NCBI GenBank assembly: GCA_020746105.1
Contig: CM036620.1
Location: 44,288,706 to 44,352,705, forward strand
From: Trogon surrucura
Lineage: Eukaryota; Chordata; Aves; Trogoniformes; Trogonidae
Reading direction: 5' to 3'
Length of the DNA: 64,000 bases
Below the pieces are notes generated by a model. The model made no database searches and was not told the DNA's origin. It was given only the letters and a program-made list of their open reading frames with translations. A program made the translations under genes and the position numbers. Positions 33,901 to 45,533 of this stretch are shown piece by piece (within the stretch, counting starts at the first letter, position 1; each line of letters begins with the position of its first letter).

Positions 33901-36900
33901 ATTTGTGAATCCACACAGACAGATTCTTATCCAATTAATTAAGTCTCTTCAATGGGTCGTATAATGACTTAGTGACAAAAATATAAATTATGAAATTCTC
34001 TGCACATATAAATATTCAAGCAACTTTTAAAGAGAAGGGATTTAACTTTAGTACAAAGAAGATCTCACAACTGAACATTTGAATTTTGTAAGAAAACTAT
34101 TAAAATGTGTTAGTACTGTTAACAATACCGTTAATTTAGAAAGCAGAACTTTGATTTCATCACATAACAAAACAAGATTGTAAAATACAATTTCAAAATA
34201 CTTCAAAGATCATTAAATGGTTTTGGTAACACTTATTTTTAGTTATTTAATATTATTCTCTGGGGTTACTGTAAGGTGTTACCAGAGAATTGCCACAAAT
34301 GATGGGTTTTTTTACACTAGCATTGAAATTGGGAAACTGTTGTGATGAAGTTTTAAAAGATAAATCTCTTCCATAAAATGGAATATGAAAGAAATATTTT
34401 TGGGGGGGATAGGGCAAAGATTGTAAATATACATAAAACTGTCAGTTACTGCCTGCCAAGTTGTTCAAATTACAACTGAAAGCATGGAAATGCTTAGTAA
34501 TATATAGCATAGCATTATATTAAAACACTGTAGGAAGAAGGAGAACTGCTGTATCCTTTTTTATGGGTAGCAAAGCTGTTGCTTAACAGACTGAATTGAT
34601 TTTGCCTCAAAATCACCAGCAACAGCAGTGGTAACTCTGGGAGACGAAACAGGACTTACTGACTTAGAGGGCAGCATCCTCTTCAGCAGCTCACATTCTT
34701 TCTGTCTTTCTCCTTTTTCTTTTTTTTTTTACTGTGTCTTTTAGGGGGAAAAATGACAACATGTGGTTTTTTTTCTACTGTGTATGTAGTCTGAAGGAAC
34801 AGGATTTCTTATGAAAAGTAACCATGCTAACCTAATCAAAATTAAAAGTTTCTTGTTAGTCTTGTGTAATTTCTTAATATTTCCAGTTTTTCAACAATGC
34901 TATTTCTGTATTTCATTATGCCAAGATGTCTGGGGTTCAAGCTGTAAGATATATATTTTTATTTAAGAATGTAAATAAATACATTTCTTCCAAAGTAAAG
35001 ACATTTTAACAAATTGAATATCATGCATTAATTGTCTTAATCCCTTATCAGTATTACAAAACCTGCAATATTTAAATTCTTAACTTAATCTGACTCCATC
35101 CTAATATGTACTTGCTGGAAATTAGATTTTGAGATCTCTGTGGAATCCTGGGTGCTCCCGTTATAAAGTATGATATCTCAGGCTTATTCTTACAATTAAA
35201 TAACTGATATACAGAAAAATCTTGGCTTACAACCACACAACATTTTGAAACTGAGAAACAGAAAGTAACTCTTTAATAGTTTCTGGATAGAGTTAATTTA
35301 GGATGAAGTTCCATGGGAGTCATCAGATATTTTTAACATTTTTATAGACTTCTTCACAATACCAGAGGAGTGCATCTTTAATTATGTCTGGATTTTATAC
35401 TCCTGACATTTTTCCCCCCAAAGAAACATACATTTTAGCAAATTCAGGTTTGATAAAATAAATGTATGAACACTTATTAAGAACACAGATGAGCTGCATT
35501 TGTTTGCAATAGGTTCCTTTGCCAATTTTTCAATAACTGTTTCCTAGTGACTGCTGCTATGAATTTCAATACCTCCTTGAGCAAACTGTCTCCAGCTAGT
35601 TTCCGTGACTGACTATGAGGGCTTGAATGGCATGAACACTGGAAGTCTGCTTAAAAACATTGACAGCTTGAGTGATTATCTTGCATCATTCACGATAACT
35701 CTGTCAGGTTGTCTGAGAATAATTATGAAAGAAACGCAGGTCATTATGGAATGGACATGATATGTCCATAATGGTTCCCTGGAAGCTGCTGGAGTTTACT
35801 TGATCAATAATCTGTCATGAAAAAATTCAGAATATTTTACTGAAAGGCTGGAAAAATCAAGTCTACTGTACTCCAGTATGTTTTCAGAACATTTAAAGTT
35901 CTTTAAATTATTAAAAATTCAGTAGTTATAAGTTGATATTTATACTCGTCTAAATTTTATATTAAAAGGACATACAATTATATGTAAAATATTAAATACA
36001 ACACTTGGAGATAAAGTTGAGGACTTCCTGATATAATTTTTCCTAGTTCAGAATTACCATTATCACAATGAATTTCTTCAGTCTTCCAATATTGTTTTCA
36101 AATAGATTTTTGTGCATTGATTCTAAGAAATAATTTTTTTTATGATTCTATATAGAAAAATTTGCCATGTTCTGGATGTAATATTTGTATTTTTTAATTT
36201 TAAAGCTATTGTAAAATTAACAGTAATTTTAATACGGAAATAATTTTCATTTTCAACATGTCTTTCAACAAGAAATGATCACTACAACCTATGTGGCTTA
36301 TATTCTCCTAAACATGTAAAGAACATGTGTTCGTTGCACTTTTTAATATTGCCAACACTTACTAATTTCACCACGAAGTCTGAAAAGGCCTGTACATTTC
36401 TGACTTCTTAAATTCGATTGTACTAAGGAGAAATACAATATTTTAAACCAACACTGTAATTAAAACTACTTTAAATTGAGTGTACCATGCGCAAAATTAC
36501 AAGATTTGCTGAACTGTTATTCTTAGAGTTGTAGGAATTCTGATAGGATTTCACAAGTTTAACTAAAACATTTTAACTAGATAATCCTATCATAATGCTT
36601 AAACACATGTAGACCAGTACTACAGATTAATGATGGTTTGCAGCATGAAGGCACTGGCTTTGCAGCTAAGGCATTTTATGTTAGAAAACATAAAGTGTGT
36701 CCAGTGAAAGATGATTTGTGTCAGCTAAAACTGTAGCCTGAAGCAACACTTGGTGGGTTATTGCTTTAATCTAGTTATTGCAACCTTGTAGTGTGTGTTA
36801 GTAAGCTGAGGGTAAAAATGTCAAAAACACAGTTGAGAATGATCACTAACAGTTTCTAGGAACAACAGAAAACTGTCCCATGTATTATTTTTCTGAAGAT

Positions 36901-38239
36901 GGTCAACCTAAGTTGAAGCCACACAGATGGTAGATTGTTGAAAAAATATCAATTATTTCTAGAAAATAATGCCTTTTTTATGTGAAAACTTCCATAACTA
37001 AGACTTTACACATGCACACACACAAAAGTTTGTTGTCATTGAAATAACTGAAATTATGAACAGGAAAATTTGCCATTGCTCTCTGTTTATTAAATGAATG
37101 CCAGAGTACTGTGTTTGCAGCCTGGTAGTACAGCTGCTGGTTGAAATTGAATGTAGTACAGACAAGAGAAGTGAAAGCATCCTTTATTCATGGTCCAAAC
37201 AGTATGCCTTTTGCAAGCACATGCAGGCACCTGGTAAGGTTTAGTGTCATTGCTGTAAAATTTTCTGGCTTCAGGCCAATACTGGTTAAAAGCAGTGATA
37301 CTGTAAAATAAAATCTTACATTATGCCGAGTTTAAACTTGACAAGCAGAGTATGCACATGTAAGACAGTGGATAATCCAGCCATGCTCCCTGCAAAAATC
37401 AAAAATCTTGATTCGCATGGTTTAAACAACTTGCTTGTATAGAGATTCATAAGATGCTTACATGTTCATACAGGTTCGTAATTTAGTATTTATGCAGTAC
37501 ACGAACAGGCATGTTCTAGGTCTTTGCTTATCTTAAAAAAAAAGAATGTTTGGTATTAAGCACTTGGAATTCTGTTTCTTTTAACGTTTGTAAACTTTTT
37601 TTGTCACATTCATAGTGATAATACAATTTCATGGTATTACCACTTCCTTCAGGCTCCATTTACTATTTTTTTTAGTTTCAATAATTGCATAGAAATGTGA
37701 AATGTACTATGTGACCTTCTAGCTGGGATTTCTAAATCTGCTATAAATTTATATAACATGGAGAAATTATAGAAACTAATGTGAGATCAGGTGAAAATAA
37801 AAATTTAAGCTAGGGAAGGCTATGTGAATGGATGAATGTAATAAAAGCAAGAAGGTTCCAAAATCCATAGAAGTAAACTGAAATATTTGTATTGGGCTCT
37901 TGGGAGTTTGGACTGGGATTCCTCTTCATCTTTATCAAGATTTCCCTTACATGTTTCTACTGTTACAGTTCCTAAGTCTAATCCCTTTCTATATCATGTA
38001 CGTGTAGCCAGTACAGTCTCAACTGCAATGTTTCTTTATATACTTGATATTTGAAGGATGCCATCTCAGCACTGGCAATTTATTTCTCTGATTATTCTAT
38101 AGTTCTGTTTTTCCCAGAAGAAAAGAATATCAGCTCTTTTCATGTGACATCCTTTTTCTGTCAGACCAAATAAATCTGTGCAATTTTCCAGCATTTCCTC
38201 TCTTGATGACCAGGAAAAAAAGGTGAACCCTAATATGTG

Positions 38240-38271
38240 GATGTTTTAGGTCCATGATGTTTTAGGTCCAT
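38240..38271. repeat. Perfect 16-base tandem duplication
   Basis: GATGTTTTAGGTCCAT occurs twice, back to back, with no mismatch. Confidence 0.9.
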
Positions 38272-41262
38272 GCTCAATACTGAGGCATTGAATTAGGTTG
38301 AGGACAAATATTTTTTTAAAGGCACATGAAAGGACATTTTGAGGATGAGAAACAGACACAATTGAGAATTAATATCTATTTATGTTTTTTAACACATGGG
38401 AGCTTTGTAGATTCAACGTTTTGATAATGGTCTGGAAGTAAACATCATTTCAGCATTTCAGTTGCAAAATTTGGAAACAGACCAGGATCCAGGTGATGTA
38501 GTTCAAACCAACTCCATCTGCGATATATGTGCAATTGGGAAAGATTCTTGCTACAAAATAACTATAGGGAGCATTTTTTTGTAGTGCATACATAAAAAGA
38601 AATGAACAAATGAAATGCATATATTTGGAATGACAGTTTTATTTTTTTTTTTTTTTAACTTGTAGTAGGAGAATTTAGTTATGAAGCAGCAATGGATAGT
38701 AAGACATGAGGGAAATATATCCTCACTGTAATATGACCAAGATCATATGGAGGTCACCCATCAATGGAAAAAAAACCTCATACTTTAATGAAGTGCAGTA
38801 CAAATTGGTCACAGCTTTATTAACTGTAGCAAAACAAATTAAATAATTTAACGTCTTCCTGAGATTCTAGTAACTAATTTTTCTGATTTGAGTACATCTG
38901 AATGTCACCTTGGCCCGATATTTTTTTCATCACTGCATTTGCCACCATGAAATCTCATCATGCCAGCTGCTGCTCAACTGGGATTTTCCAATTCCAGCTG
39001 AAAACCGGATAAAGCATGCTGAACATGGGTATTTCTTCTTCTTCTTAAATAAGTTTTACAGTTCATTCTGCATCTAGAGTACAAAGAGCTTCATTTTGTC
39101 ACTTGAATTATGGCATTAGAAGCAATCAACACTGGCTTTGAACTACTGCACATATGGACTATGAAATAAAATAGTCAAGTAGTCTTTAAAAAAGAGATAT
39201 GGTAGTTTCTCATTCATAGCTCTAAAGTAGACCACACAATTTTGCTGCTAACTGAAGGCTGCAAAATAGTAAGGCAAGGATGATAAGTAATGTTAGTAAG
39301 TTCTTTCACACCCTGTTCAACATAGTGATTATGTTTTAAGCCCCACCTACTTCATGTTTGGAAGTGAGGACCATAATCCAAGGGTGAGAATGACTTTACA
39401 TTAGGGATAATTCCAACACATGAAGGTGAAAAGTCATTATAAGTTTCAGAGTTTTAAAACCGGTCATCCAAAGTTAGTAATTTTGGATTGGAGTTTTAGT
39501 TTATTAAGAACTCGTTTATTTTCACAATAGTTTCAGTATTATTTTTCATATTTCAGTAACAGAAAAAAAATAAAAGTCCACATTAGCATAGCCCACCTTC
39601 AAACTTTCAAAAGGGTCTCAGTTTATATAAAAAATAAAATCTTGAAAACAACGTGGAAGAGTCTTAGCTGTAGAATATTCAAGTAACTCTCTTACTCAGC
39701 CTAGTATGATACAGTTTCAAAAGGGAGACGGAATTTGCATCTGAAGCACAGAAATCACCAGTTTAACTAAACAGGTTATTACCTAAATTTTCCGTCCTAC
39801 CTTGTTCACAATTATGAACTACTAAGCTCCCAAAGTCATTTGTGAATCTCTCAGGATATTCTTCTTAGTCCTCATGTCTATTGACAGTATCATATTTTTT
39901 TATTTCACAACTCTGAAATTGTGTCCTTAACAAAAATAGATTAAGAAATTCTTACTTCTGTGAGAGGTACATATTAATAGAAGTACCCAGTAATAGAATG
40001 TTGTTAATCTTCATAATGTTAAACAGGAGTAGACTAAGATATTTAACTTTTCATCTTTTGTGGCGTAGTGAGTGTTAAAACCAAATAGCTGATTTGTAAG
40101 AACACTCAGCATCTAGATATTTTTTGGTATCATCTGACAATCACCTTTGTCTTCCCTACTCTTCTGAGTTACTTGGTTTTTATAGACTTCTAGCTTTCAT
40201 TTTTAAAGTCTAGAAGCTATCATCAATGACAACTATTTTATGTATTGCTACGTATTATTCATTAGTTTCCCTGAAGTATACATAAATTAGGGAGAAAAAA
40301 AAAGGAACAAAGAAAGGAGCCCTGCTTTTATGAGTGTTAACAGCTGACTTTGAAAGATAACCGTGGAAGCCTGAGTCAAATAGGTCTGGAAGATTCCACC
40401 CCTTCTGTCCTTGTAATAAAGCAGAAATAGTCCCAAAGCACAGCAGCTGAGCCTTCACTTCAAAGCCAAGCAGAAGCAGCACACAATGGCACATAAACAG
40501 CACTAGAACCACAGAGTAAGTGGTTGGGGCCAAGGTACATTTTCAGACCTTGTGATTTGAGGAACAAGTTTCAGAAGTGGCACACGGTTTGTGAATTACA
40601 TTTGGAAGAGTGCCGACAACTGCTATGCAGAAAATAAAGGCCCCAAAATGTCTGAAATATTTGTCTGAATGTGTATCAGTCAAAGGCGGAACAAGACTGT
40701 TTACAACTGTAGCATGCATTCAGCCAAATTACATTTGCAAATTAGTGTTTTGAAGCTATAGACCTAAAAATAAAATAACTTAATGGGTTGAAATCATTTT
40801 GCTAAGGAAAAATGTATCTATGCCAGCAGCTTGTACATGAAGTTACAGCTTGTTTCAGCCGAATGCATTTTGAAATGACCGAGATATTAAGCTCACAAAC
40901 AAGGTTGTCAGACAACAAATCAAGCTGCAAATTAGCCCTCTAATCTTGTAATCTGGTTACAGCTGCCAAAATACAACTGACAATTGATTTGCTGTTTGCT
41001 GTCCAGCACAAAATGTTATATATTCTTTTTGATGAGAGTCAATGAGTACATTAAGTGTGTAGCAGCCCACATCCTCCCAACTCCCTTGCAAATAGTCCTA
41101 AATTACTATGGTCATTTTCTGTACAAATAAACCTACTACTAGCGAAGTGCAAAGCAGAATTTATATATGATTCTTCTGCATTTATTCACTTGCAAGAAAT
41201 GTGTGTTCTTCTTTCAGCAGGTATACAAGGTAGGCATGTTTGAAGTCATTCAGTGTGCTAGC

Positions 41263-41314
41263 TTTCATGACTGTTACAAAAGTAAATATTTCATGACTGT
41301 TATGAAAGTAAATA
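41263..41314. repeat. 26-base tandem duplication
   Basis: A 26-base unit beginning TTTCATGACTGTTA and ending AAGTAAATA is repeated immediately, with two adjacent base differences between the copies. Confidence 0.9.
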
Positions 41315-41663
41315 TTTTCAGGTAACTACTTTTGTAAAGTATCATGGACAGAATGGTGTGTTTTCTTGTAGCCTTACCCTCTGTGGTTATCCTTAATTTT
41401 CTATCCAGTAGCTCTAATATGAATAGTTAACTCTTCTTAGAGGATGTGTGATTCTTCGCTTGTTACAGACTGATGCTAGGACTTCTTGCTTGGAATATTC
41501 AAGACACATACTTGTGGAGTTTGGAGCTTTTAAACAGAGCAAGGAAGAAAAGAATATGGAGAAGACATTTGTTGGTATCGTGACTGAAATGGAAAAATAG
41601 CACCAAAGAATCTTTAAAAACACTTCAATTCATGAAAATAATGTTGTGGCAGAGGAGTAATTT

Positions 41664-43450
41664 AGAATCATAGAATCATAGAATGTTAGGGATTGGAAGG
41701 GACCTCGAAAGATCGTCAAGTCCAATCCCCCTGCCAGAGCAGGAATGCCTAGATTATGCTACACAGGAACGTGTCCAGGCAGGTCTTGAATGTCTCCAGA
41801 GAAGGAGACTCCACAACCTCTCTGGGCAGCCTGTTCCAGTGTTCCCTCACCCTCACTGAGAAGAAGTTTCTTCTCGAGTTTAAGCGGAACCTCTTATGTT
41901 CCAGTTTCAGCCCATTACCCCTTGTCCTATCATTGGTTGTCACCGAGAAGAGCCTGGCTCCATCCTCGTGACACTCACCCTTGATATATTTGTAAACATT
42001 AATGAGGTCACCCCTCAGCCTCCTCTTCTCCAAACTAAAGAGCCCCAGCTCCCTCAGTCTTTCCTCATAAGGGAGATGCTCCACTCCCTTAATCATCCTA
42101 GTTGCCCTGTGCTGGACTCTCTCCAGCAGTTCCCTGTCTTTCTTGAACTGAGGGGCCCAGAACTGGACACAATATTCCAGATGGGGTCTCACCAGGGCAG
42201 AGTAGAGGGGCAGGAGAACCTCTCTTGACCTACTAACCACCCCTCTTCTAATACACCCCAGGATGCCATTGGCCTTCCTGGCCACAAGGGCACAGTGTTG
42301 GCTCATGGTCATCCTGCTGTCCACCAAGACTCCCAGGTCCCTTTCCCCTACACTACTCTCTAATAAGTCATTCCCCAACTTATACTGGAACCTGGGGTTG
42401 TTCCTACCCAGATGCAAGACTCTACATTTGCCCTTGTTATATTTCATTAAATTTTTCCCCACTCAACACTCCAGCCTGTCCATGTCTCGCTGGATGGCAC
42501 CACAGCCTTCTGGCGTGTCAGCCACTCCTCCCAGCTTGGTGTCATCAGCAAACTTGCTGATAGTACTCTCTAGTCCCTCATCCAGGTCATCGATGAATAT
42601 ATTGAATAATACTGGTCCCAGTACCGACCCTTGAGGGACTCCACTGGATACAGGCCTCCAACCAGACTCCGCCCCATTGACCACAACTCTTTGGCTTCTT
42701 CCCCTTAGCCAGTTCACAGTCCACCTCACTACCCGAGAGCCTAGACCACACTTCCTCAGTTTAGCAGCAAGGATGCTGTGGGAGACTGTGTCAAATGCTT
42801 TACTGAAGTCAAGGTAGACCACATCCACTGCTCTGCCATCATCTATCCACCTTGTTATATCCTCGTAAAAGGCTATGAGGTTAGTCAAGCACGACTTCCC
42901 CTTGGTGAAGCCATGTTGACTGTCTCTAATGACCCTCTTATCCTTGATATGCCTTGAGATGGCACCAAGGATAAGTCGTTCCATCACTTTCCCAGGGATG
43001 GAGGTGAGGCTGACCGCTCTATAGTTACCCGGGTCCTCCTTCTTGCCCTTTTTGAAGACTGGAGTGACATTTGCTTCCCTCCAGTCCTCAGGCACCTCTC
43101 CCGTCTCCCAAGACTTGACAAAGATGATGGAGAGTGGTCCAGCAATGACATCAGCCAGCTCCCTCAGCACCCGTGGATGCATCCCATCTGGACCCATGGA
43201 TTTATGGATGTCCAGATTGCTTAATTGGTCCCTAACCCAGTCCTCATCGACTAAAGCAAACTCCTCCACTGCCCTGACTTCCTCTAGGGCCTCGGAAACA
43301 GGGCTCCTCAGGACAGCCTCCAGCAGAGTAGACAGAGAAAAAGAAGGCATTCAGTAACTCTGCCTTCTCTGTATCTTCTGTCACCAAGGCACCCACCTCA
43401 TTCATCAGTGGGCCTACATTGCCTCTCGTGTTAGTTTTATCTGCCACGTA
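41664..43450 (-). mobile_element. CR1 LINE, 1.8 kb copy with most of the reverse transcriptase
   Basis: The longest and best preserved transposon in the window. The 3' tail is GAATCATAGAATCATAGAATG (41664-41684), followed on the minus strand by a UTR of about 85 bases and the 3' half of CR1 ORF2. The 5' truncation falls inside the sequence just before the reverse transcriptase (near 43450) and directly abuts the 3' end of another CR1. It shares about 97% identity, judged by eye over 260 bases, with 8860-9119. Few disabling changes are present, so it is younger than most other copies here. Confidence 0.95.
41749..43447 (-). pseudogene. CR1 ORF2 remnant: reverse transcriptase and C-terminal domain
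   Basis: CR1 ORF2 copies the element's RNA at a nicked target; this copy has lost the endonuclease. Segment 42463-43350 (295 codons) carries the reverse transcriptase motifs in order: YRAVSLTS (residues 110-117), [12 protein letters not shown] (147-158), [13 protein letters not shown] with the first catalytic Asp at 181, [11 protein letters not shown] (236-246) and FADD (267-270). One in-frame TGA (42463-42465), apparently at a Trp codon, separates it from 41749-42462 (237 codons). That segment carries the conserved downstream block [34 protein letters not shown] and [15 protein letters not shown]. Near 43345 a frameshift joins the first segment to an upstream piece with NVGPLMNEVGALVTEDTEKA. 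The catalytic motifs are intact, but the stop, the frameshift and the lost 5' half make it dead. Confidence 0.93.
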
Positions 43451-43815
43451 GAATTGTTATGATTGGAAAAGACCTTTAAGATCATCAAGTCTAACCATTG
43501 CCTAACTCTCCCAGGCCCACTTCTAAAGCATGTCCCTGAGCACCATATCTAGATGGCTTTTAAATACATCCAAGGATGGCGATTCATCCACTTCCCTGGG
43601 CAGCCTGTTCCAGTCTTTAGTCTTTAATAACCCTTTCAGTATAGATGTTTTCCCTAATGTCTAACCTAAATCTCCCCTGGCATAACTTGATGCCATTTCC
43701 TCTTGTCCTATCCGTTGTAGCTTGTGGGAAGAGACCAACACCTCCCTCTCTACAATCTCCTTTCACATAGTTGTACAGAGTGGTAAGGTCTCTCCTCAGC
43801 CTACCTGTGAAAATT
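43451..43815 (-). mobile_element. CR1 LINE, 3' end of a second subfamily
   Basis: A minus-strand CR1 3' end with a decayed tail (GAATTGTTATGATTGG at 43451). It continues through CTTTAAGATCATCAAGTC, the CCACTTCCCTGGGCAGCC block and a C-terminal frame (43617-43826) containing [17 protein letters not shown] and [19 protein letters not shown]. The UTR differs from its left neighbour, so this is another subfamily. Its 3' terminus touches the 5'-truncated end of the 1.8 kb copy with no spacer. Confidence 0.88.
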
Positions 43816-43998
43816 GAGTTTCTCACAGAACTTCTACCTCACTGAATTTCCCTAATGGAAAAATGTCAGCAAGAGAGTGTCTGTTAATAGAAATTGAGGC
43901 ACAGTTGAAGCGTATGGTTTATCAAAACAAAAATGCGACATTATAAATAGAAGACCATTAAGAAACGTTGCCACAATAAATTGCTTTAAAAATGATGA

Positions 43999-44018
43999 TT
44001 TATTTATTTATTTATTTT
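43999..44018. repeat. (TTTA)n microsatellite
   Basis: About five TTTA units in a row. Confidence 0.8.
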
Positions 44019-44093
44019 CAAACGTTCTAAGAATAAATTAACACTTCCAGACTAGATTCTTGGATTTAGCTATTTTCTTGTTTGGTTGGGTTT

Positions 44094-44120
44094 TTTGTTT
44101 GTTTGTTTGTTTTGTTTTTA
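44094..44120. repeat. (TTTG)n microsatellite
   Basis: A run of GTTT units, slightly interrupted, within a T/G-rich stretch. Confidence 0.75.
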
Positions 44121-45142
44121 TCTAGGGAAAAGTTATAAAACCTTAAAGACAATGGTTTATGAAGGAATCCTGGCATAATTTTAGCTACTGTAGCATAAAC
44201 ACTGTCATTATACTAATGGATTGCAGAACAACCGTCTGAATAAGACGATTTGGGAGGAAGGGTATGGTATTGAATACAGAGTAGGAAGAAAAACACATTC
44301 TCCTATACACGGAAATATTTACCTATTCTTTTTGCATCACTTTTTCAGTATTAAATATGTAAATATTTAATGTAGAGTGAAATGAGTAGAACATACCATA
44401 TCTCCTCTAAAATCTAAGTGTTTCTTTGTTATTACTTTTCTACCAATACTCATGAAGGAGAATACATTCTGTTGTTATTTGTAATTATGTGCATCACTAT
44501 TTGGCCATACATCTTAGGACAGGCCAGTACATGTTAGTTTTAGAATAATTAGGCCATGAGTCAACATATAGCTTGTTTGGTGGACAATTTTATAAGAATT
44601 TTATCAAGAATAAGAGAACAGAAAAACAACTGCTAGTAATCGAGCATCCTTTCATGCAGACATACTTGATAAATGATTAAAATGTGGGAAAAAAAAGCTT
44701 TCAAGGGTCAAGGAAATAACACAGATGGGAGATAAGAAACTGTATGGGGGACATGAAAAGCCAATAGTGTTAATCCAGTGGAGTAACAGAACTGAGATCA
44801 GGGCAGTAAAATTTAAAAGAAATAGTAATGTTAGGACACAGTAAGTGGCAAAAAAATGTTGTGTTCATGTGTGTAACCTTAATTAGGTCACCTGCTACTT
44901 CAATTAGCTCTAAACAAGAGATCATGAAATAAGGAGATTCATATTTGTCCTTGAAATTTCCATCTCAGACATATCTGTACCTAATATTCACCAATTTTAA
45001 TAATAATGAGAGGTTAAGATTTATTCTTAATGTACTGTATAACAGGAACTATGGTGAATGTGGTGAAAACTCATGAAGTAGCAAAAGTTTTAAAGTGCTA
45101 GGAACAGCAACTTGATTAAGAAGTCTGTTAGTAACCAGTTTT

Positions 45143-45533
45143 CACAGAATCACAGACTGTTAGAGTTTGGAAGGGACTTTGAAAGATTGTCTAGTTCAAC
45201 CCCCTTGCCAGAGCAGGATCACCTGGAGTAGGTCACACAGGAACACGTCCAGACGAGTTTTGAATGTCTCCAGAGAAGGAGACTCCACAACCTCCCTGGG
45301 CAGCCTGTTCCAGTGCTCTGTCACCCTCACTGTGAAAAAAAGCTTTTCCTAATGTTTTTGTGGAACCTCCTATGTTCCAGCTTGCACCTGTTGCCCGTTG
45401 TGCTGTCACTGGACATCACCGAGAACAGCCTGTCTCTGTCCTCCTGACGCTCACCCTTTACATATTTATAAAATTAATGAGGTCAGCCCTCAACCTCCTC
45501 TTCTCCAAGCTAAGGAGACCCAGCTCCTTCACT
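45143..45533 (-). mobile_element. CR1 LINE, 3' end
   Basis: Begins with CACAGAATCACAGACTG, a mutated octamer tail. It continues through GCCAGAGCAGGATCACCTGG, GTCACACAGGAACACGTCC and CTGGGCAGCCTGTTCCAGTG to the FSLEKRR-equivalent region near 45533, where it is truncated. It is closely related to 49890-50098 (shared GGATCACCT and CACAGGAACAYGTCC). Confidence 0.9.

Larger units (their letters stand above)
30966..41663. other. 10.7 kb without recognisable gene or transposon
   Basis: AT-rich DNA with no CR1, LTR or RTE that I can see. Segments with balanced composition and few homopolymers (35590-35830 and 40650-41020) have the look of conserved non-coding elements, which only alignment can test. 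Local repeats include a perfect 16-base tandem duplication (38240-38271), a 26-base tandem duplication (41263-41314) and a T15 run at 38642-38656. The 92-codon minus frame 40255-40533 has a hydrophobic N terminus but no recognisable family. Confidence 0.5.
43816..45142. other. Non-coding spacer with simple repeats
   Basis: No gene or transposon is visible. It contains TTTA-type repeats (about 43999-44018) and TTTG-type repeats (about 44094-44120). Confidence 0.6.

Noticed and set aside
40255..40533. 92-codon minus frame with a hydrophobic, signal-peptide-like start
   Set aside because: No recognisable family, no cysteine or domain pattern, no promoter or splice evidence; such frames are expected by chance in this much DNA.
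41756..42634. Plus-strand frames of 64 to 123 codons
   Set aside because: They are antisense shadows of the minus-strand CR1 ORF.
41749..43447. Long open frames of 237 and 295 codons as host genes
   Set aside because: They carry CR1 reverse transcriptase motifs, are broken by a stop and a frameshift, and lie next to the CR1 octamer tail.
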